From Anaerosporobacter sp031551385 (GTDB lineage Bacteria > Bacillota > Clostridia > Lachnospirales > Lachnospiraceae), in the NCBI RefSeq assembly GCF_031551385.1, contig NZ_JAVBNS010000198.1:1-64000 (forward strand): 64,000 nt of DNA, given 5' to 3'. Positions 60,519 through 64,000 of the stretch are shown one piece after another. The first letter of the stretch is position 1, and every line of letters begins with the position of its first letter. The notes under the pieces are model-generated. The model had not been told where the DNA came from, did not search any database, and was given only the letters and a program-made list of their open reading frames with translations. The translations under genes and the position numbers were made by a program.

Positions 60519-62576
60519 TTATAACTCTCCTTCCTGTTGCATCGTCTTTAATGTCTCTTTCACAAGATCAACGGCTTCTTCCATTGTTTTGTCACATATC
60601 TGCGCACCTGCAATGCTCATGTGTCCACCGCCACCTAATTTCTCCATAACAATTTGAACATTTAATTCATCTATGGATCTTGCACTTACATATATCTTTC
60701 CATTAAACTCTGTTAATACAAAAGATGCTTTTACATTTGTAATATTAAGCAATTCATTCGCAACCTTTGCACCAATAATCGTCGGACTTTCTACCCCATG
60801 CCCTTCACATTCTGTGATTGCATAGTGATTAAGAAATACCTCTACATTACTAACGGACTCCGCTTGCACTTTATATTCCATCATATCACAACGGAATGCT
60901 TTACGAATCTTTGTTACATCTGCACCACTACGTTTTAAAAACGCCGCCGCTTCAAATGTACGAACACCTGTCTTTGATAAAAAGTTGTTTGTATCAATCA
61001 TAATTCCAGCATACATCGCATCAGCTTCTGCCTGCTTTAGACGTAAACCTTCGCCAATATATTGTAATATCTCTGCTACCATTTCACAAGTACTAGAAGC
61101 ATACGGCTCAATATAGGATAATACTGCATTCTCGACTGCTTCACCTGTTTGTCTATGATGATCAAGAATTACTATTGTTTTTGTTAAAGATAATACTTCT
61201 TTACATTCTGTATAGTTTGGTCTGTTTACATCAACAATAACCAGTAATGTATTGTTATCTACAATTTCCATCGCTTGCGCACTTGTTAGAATCATATCGC
61301 TCTCATACTCAGGATTATCCTGAAAACGTTCCATCAATGGACGTACAGAAGTTGTTACCTGATTAATAATAATATGTGCACGCTTATTAAGCGTCTTTGC
61401 AACACGATAGATACCAATTGCCGCGCCAAAGGAATCCACATCACCAATGGAATGCCCCATAATAACCACTTTATCTTTTGCTTCTACAAGCTCTTTCAGC
61501 GCATGTGCCTTTACTCTTGCTTTTACTCTTGTATTCTTCTCAACCTGCATACTCTTTCCACCATAGTAAAGAAGCTTCTCACCCTCTTTCACTACGGCTT
61601 GGTCTCCACCTCTACCAAGTGCAAGGTCAATAGCTGCTCTGGCATAGTCGTAACCTGTCATATACGTGTCAGCATTTACACCAAGACCCATACTTAATGT
61701 AACCGCCATATCATTACCGATATTAACGCTACGAACTTCCTCTAATATAGAGAATTTATTGCATTGAAGTTGGTTCAAATATTTATGTTTAAACACAAAT
61801 ATATATTTATCCTTTTCAAGCTTCTTAACAATGGCATCAATACCTTGCATATATTTATTAACCTTACGGTCAACAAGTGCAATTAATAAGGAGCGTCGAA
61901 CCTCATCAATTGATTCAAGCGCTTCTTCATAGTTATCAATATAGAGTAAACCAACAATCATTTTCTGCTCTTCGATTTCTTTAATATATGATGTAATTTC
62001 CGTCTCATCATACATATATAATGCAATTAGCGAATTATCCAGATTACTTGTTTCATAATTTGTATCATACTCATCTTCGCCTTCGCTAAAAGATTTGGCA
62101 ATCGTTCTGCGAAGAACAAGACGATAATTTCGACTTTGAAATGCTACATGCAATACCGTATCTTTATCTACATGCGGTAGGTTTTCCTTTGTTATGTCAG
62201 GAAATATATTCATAATAGATCTTCTCGCTGCACGTTCATTTGCAATACTATCTATAAATTCATCATTTCCCCATAAGAGATGTCCATCTACATCTAATAT
62301 TGCATACGGAAGAGACAATTCTTTTAAGAGTTGCTTCTGCACTTGTCCATAGTCAGCGGCAAATCGTACAATCTCTCCAAATATCGTAATTCGTTTCGTC
62401 CGATACAATATAATAGCAACAATAACATATACTACTACATATATGCTCATCATAACTGCTGCTCTCTTATTAATAAAATATATACTTATGTCCATCGCTA
62501 CCAATAATAATGATAGCCAGACAGGCCATCGGAAGTATGATTTAATCATTGCAGTAAGTTTACTTTTTCTATTCAT
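60519..62576 (-). CDS. gdpP: GdpP-type cyclic-di-AMP phosphodiesterase
   Basis: The 685-residue protein degrades c-di-AMP. Two membrane helices (about 15-35 and 38-60) are followed by a PAS-like region, a degenerate GGDEF domain (about 150-300) and a DHH/DHHA1 phosphodiesterase domain (about 320-660). VVIMGHSIGDVDSFGAAIG has the metal-binding residues, then ILDHHRQTG, and GGGGHMSIAGAQ is the DHHA1 glycine motif. ATG 62576 was chosen over the longer frame because GGGAG lies before it. A repeat element lies in its leader. Its position before rplI-dnaB matches gdpP loci of Firmicutes. Confidence 0.93.
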   Translation of the reverse strand: MNRKSKLTAMIKSYFRWPVWLSLLLVAMDISIYFINKRAAVMMSIYVVVYVIVAIILYRTKRITIFGEIVRFAADYGQVQKQLLKELSLPYAILDVDGHLLWGNDEFIDSIANERAARRSIMNIFPDITKENLPHVDKDTVLHVAFQSRNYRLVLRRTIAKSFSEGEDEYDTNYETSNLDNSLIALYMYDETEITSYIKEIEEQKMIVGLLYIDNYEEALESIDEVRRSLLIALVDRKVNKYMQGIDAIVKKLEKDKYIFVFKHKYLNQLQCNKFSILEEVRSVNIGNDMAVTLSMGLGVNADTYMTGYDYARAAIDLALGRGGDQAVVKEGEKLLYYGGKSMQVEKNTRVKARVKAHALKELVEAKDKVVIMGHSIGDVDSFGAAIGIYRVAKTLNKRAHIIINQVTTSVRPLMERFQDNPEYESDMILTSAQAMEIVDNNTLLVIVDVNRPNYTECKEVLSLTKTIVILDHHRQTGEAVENAVLSYIEPYASSTCEMVAEILQYIGEGLRLKQAEADAMYAGIMIDTNNFLSKTGVRTFEAAAFLKRSGADVTKIRKAFRCDMMEYKVQAESVSNVEVFLNHYAITECEGHGVESPTIIGAKVANELLNITNVKASFVLTEFNGKIYVSARSIDELNVQIVMEKLGGGGHMSIAGAQICDKTMEEAVDLVKETLKTMQQEGEL

Positions 62577-62625
62577 CCTAACTCCCAGCTTTCCACTTCT
62601 TCTATCGCAACTATTAAGGACTACA

Positions 62626-62645
62626 TCCTTCAAGTTATGATTATC
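62626..62645 (-). repeat. Repeated leader element, copy before gdpP
   Basis: TCCTTCAAGTTATGATTATC (plus-strand reading) is nearly identical to 19894-19913. An AAGGA/TCCTT hairpin (62616-62630) overlaps it, as at the atpD copy. It lies 50 bases before ATG 62576. Confidence 0.55.
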
Positions 62646-62795
62646 CAATAATTAACTAAACTATGCTCATTGTTTTCATTATATCATTATATCAAGTTTT
62701 ATAAAAGCACTTTTTGAATATACAACCAAAACCATATTCTGTAGAATTTAAGTCTGATTTCATTGTTAAATATACCAAAATATATTTTATTCCTC

Positions 62796-62824
62796 TTGAC
62801 TTATATGCCTTTATGCACTATACT
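62796..62824 (+). promoter_or_regulatory. Promoter of a short transcript before the cold-shock gene
   Basis: TTGACT (62796-62801), 17 bases and TATACT (62819-62824). Initiation is expected near 62831, and a strong terminator lies only about 70 bases downstream. Confidence 0.6.
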
Positions 62825-62830
62825 TATCTT

Positions 62831-62912
62831 GTATTTTAAATGAGGTTATGATTCACATGTTTTTGTAAGTCATTAAATTCTTGATGATTTACAAAAACAT
62901 GTGTTTTTAATT
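62831..62912 (+). ncRNA. Possible small RNA or attenuated leader upstream of cspA
   Basis: The transcript from the promoter at 62796 would run through CACATGTTTTTGTAA (62854-62868), its exact complement TTACAAAAACATGTG (62889-62903) and a U-run. That is a complete unit of about 80 bases. It also holds a tiny frame (ATG ATT CAC ATG TTT TTG TAA) with GAGG just before it. It might be a free small RNA, a leader peptide or a termination device for cspA, which starts 105 bases later. No family was recognised. Confidence 0.4.
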
Positions 62913-63016
62913 TTCACCTAAAATATCAAAGAAATGAGTAGCACATTTTTTTGTTATGAATTCTTATAGGAATTCCTTTTTGCTACAATAATATTTATTT
63001 TAGGAGGTATCTTTCA

Positions 63017-63220
63017 ATGAATAAAGGTACAGTTAAATGGTTTAACTCACAAAAAGGTTATGGTTTCATCACTAATTTAGATGGCGGAGAAGATGTATTC
63101 GTACATTTCTCAGGAATCGCTGGTGACGGATTCAAATCATTAGAAGAAGGTCAAGCAGTTACTTTCGATTTAGAAAACGGAAATCGTGGAATGCAAGCAG
63201 TTAACGTTCAAGTTGCTTAA
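63017..63220 (+). CDS. cspA: Cold-shock protein
   Basis: The 67-residue CSD protein is an RNA chaperone that binds single-stranded nucleic acid and melts structured mRNA. RNP1 (KGYGFIT) and RNP2 (DVFVHFS) are both present, within MNKGTVKWFNSQKGYGFIT and GGEDVFVHFSGI. AGGAGG precedes the ATG. A TACAAT (62984-62989) is a probable -10. The upstream 250 bases contain the hairpin unit at 62854-62903, which may link its expression to temperature or termination. Confidence 0.97.
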   Translation: MNKGTVKWFNSQKGYGFITNLDGGEDVFVHFSGIAGDGFKSLEEGQAVTFDLENGNRGMQAVNVQVA

Positions 63221-63254
63221 TTTAAGCTTAAGAATATAACTTTTTGTTAATGAG

Positions 63255-63304
63255 AATCGCCTCATAACTCGTTCGTAAGAACTTAGTTATGAGGCGATTT
63301 TTTT
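63255..63304. terminator. Bidirectional terminator between cspA and pullulanase
   Basis: AATCGCCTCATAACT (63255-63269) pairs with AGTTATGAGGCGATT (63285-63299), and T-runs flank it for both strands. Confidence 0.9.
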
Positions 63305-64000
63305 ATTGTCTTATCAATACCATTGCTGATATTTCATCTACAACTACTGTCTCTTTGTCTTCCGTTGCTAACACTTCTGTTCCTGCATCATCTGCATTCA
63401 CATATACATTCCATGTTCCTTTGTCTAATGGCATCTTAATCTTCTTGTTTGAAGCATTGAAGATAACATAGATTTCTTTTTCTTCTATATCTGAAATTGC
63501 TTTGATTGTATACGCAACAACTTGATCTGGAAGATTTTCAAGGAATACTAGATTTTTTGCAATATCTGCTTCCGTTCTCATACGAAGTGCTGGATTCGCC
63601 TTACGGAAGGCAATAAGTCCACGGTAATATTCATAGACAGAATAATATTTCTTCTTATTACTCCAATGAATTGCATTCACATTATCAGAAGATATATAAC
63701 TGTTATGGTCATACATACCCTCTTGCCCCTCTACAGGTTTACTACGCAAAAGTTCCTCTCCTGCTTGGAACAAAGAAACCCCTTGTGATGTTAATACGAT
63801 TGCTGCTGACAACTTGTTCATACGAATTCGTTGCTCTTCACTTACACCTTCACATGACATAGCAAGCTTATCCCATAAGGTAAAATTATCATGTACGGAA
63901 GTGTAGTTAATACATTGTCCAGGGTTATGTGTCCATGCTACAAAATCCTTTACTTGTGGATGAGCCGTAGATGCTACAATACCAAACTTAATTGCCTCTT
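63303..64000 (-). CDS. Type I pullulanase, C-terminal part
   Basis: The gene runs off the right edge. The reading frame continues from EAIKFGIVASTAHPQVKD through NYTSVHDNFTLWDKLAMSCE, YDHNSYISSDNVNAIHW and a C-terminal beta domain. VHDNFTLWDKL is the conserved region containing the catalytic-site His-Asp of GH13 pullulanases, and the debranching-enzyme pattern LFQAGEELLRSK follows. It hydrolyses alpha-1,6 links of pullulan, amylopectin or glycogen. No signal peptide can be judged. About 230 residues are visible. Confidence 0.88.
   Translation of the reverse strand, partial: EAIKFGIVASTAHPQVKDFVAWTHNPGQCINYTSVHDNFTLWDKLAMSCEGVSEEQRIRMNKLSAAIVLTSQGVSLFQAGEELLRSKPVEGQEGMYDHNSYISSDNVNAIHWSNKKKYYSVYEYYRGLIAFRKANPALRMRTEADIAKNLVFLENLPDQVVAYTIKAISDIEEKEIYVIFNASNKKIKMPLDKGTWNVYVNADDAGTEVLATEDKETVVVDEISAMVLIRQ

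Noticed and set aside
62577..62648. Longer N-terminus of the GdpP protein
   Set aside because: It contains the leader repeat element and no RBS; the shorter form starts directly with the membrane helices as in other GdpP proteins.
1..64000. CRISPR array, rRNA, complete IS or prophage
   Set aside because: No regular repeats with spacers, no rRNA-like sequence, no transposase or structural phage gene was seen on either strand.

Overview
The window is AT-rich DNA from a low-GC, Gram-positive, spore-forming anaerobe. Four things point to the Lachnospiraceae, close to Clostridium (Lachnoclostridium) phytofermentans: AGGAGG-type ribosome binding sites, a Bacillus-like ywlC-ywlE-rpiB cluster, sporulation-type genes (a CwlD-like amidase, YwmB, a Cys-rich protein behind a sigma-K-like promoter), and pyruvate formate-lyase with intracellular plant-polysaccharide hydrolases. 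This placement is inferred from gene content, not from a database search. No rRNA, tRNA, complete insertion sequence, prophage or CRISPR array was seen.

Layout. 1-6.1 kb: a partial exported protein, a PAP2-like membrane protein, a lipoprotein, a GH24 lysozyme, a folate ECF transporter subunit behind a tetrahydrofolate riboswitch, a glycosyltransferase and a zinc-ribbon membrane protein. 6.2-10.9 kb: a nucleoside-salvage operon deoB-deoD-deoC-cdd-pdp with a possible overlooked small gene just before pdp. 11-16.7 kb: a large membrane-anchored protein with a C39-like end, a methyltransferase, a Cys-rich probable spore protein, and a scar where a broken PIN toxin meets another damaged gene. 16.9-25.4 kb: YwmB and a complete F1Fo ATP synthase operon whose c-subunit carries the sodium-binding signature. 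25.8-28.7 kb: rpiB, ywlE, ywlC and a CwlD-like amidase. 28.8-33.9 kb: a GH31 glycosidase, a GH18 spore-type hydrolase and an unknown membrane protein. 34.2-37.1 kb: an unusual trio made of a SAF/CpaB-like protein, a CpaE-like protein and a Ser/Thr kinase fused to a CpaE-like domain. 37.4-42.3 kb: mecA, a DUF1858 protein, pflB, pflA and a small ferredoxin. 42.5-48.1 kb: a MerR-pentapeptide regulator coupled to an Fpg-like protein, a DUF6179/DUF6323-like pair, and an aldo/keto reductase divergent from its MerR regulator. 48.2-55.5 kb: carB, unknown small proteins, alanine dehydrogenase and a MerR/RacA-like protein. 55.9-64 kb: an intracellular GH74 enzyme, dnaB-rplI-gdpP, a cold-shock gene with a structured leader or small RNA, and the end of a type I pullulanase.

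How they fit together. The catabolic genes describe a fermenter that cuts imported xyloglucan- and starch-type oligosaccharides inside the cell (GH74, GH31, pullulanase), makes acetyl-CoA and formate (PflB/PflA), and probably uses a sodium gradient at its ATP synthase. Nucleoside salvage feeds deoxyribose and ribose phosphates into central metabolism.

The least explained parts are the kinase/CpaE/SAF trio, the DUF6179/DUF6323-like pair, the MerR-pentapeptide/Fpg-like pair, the small ORF before pdp, a repeated 20-bp element in three gene leaders, and several long perfect inverted repeats over promoters.
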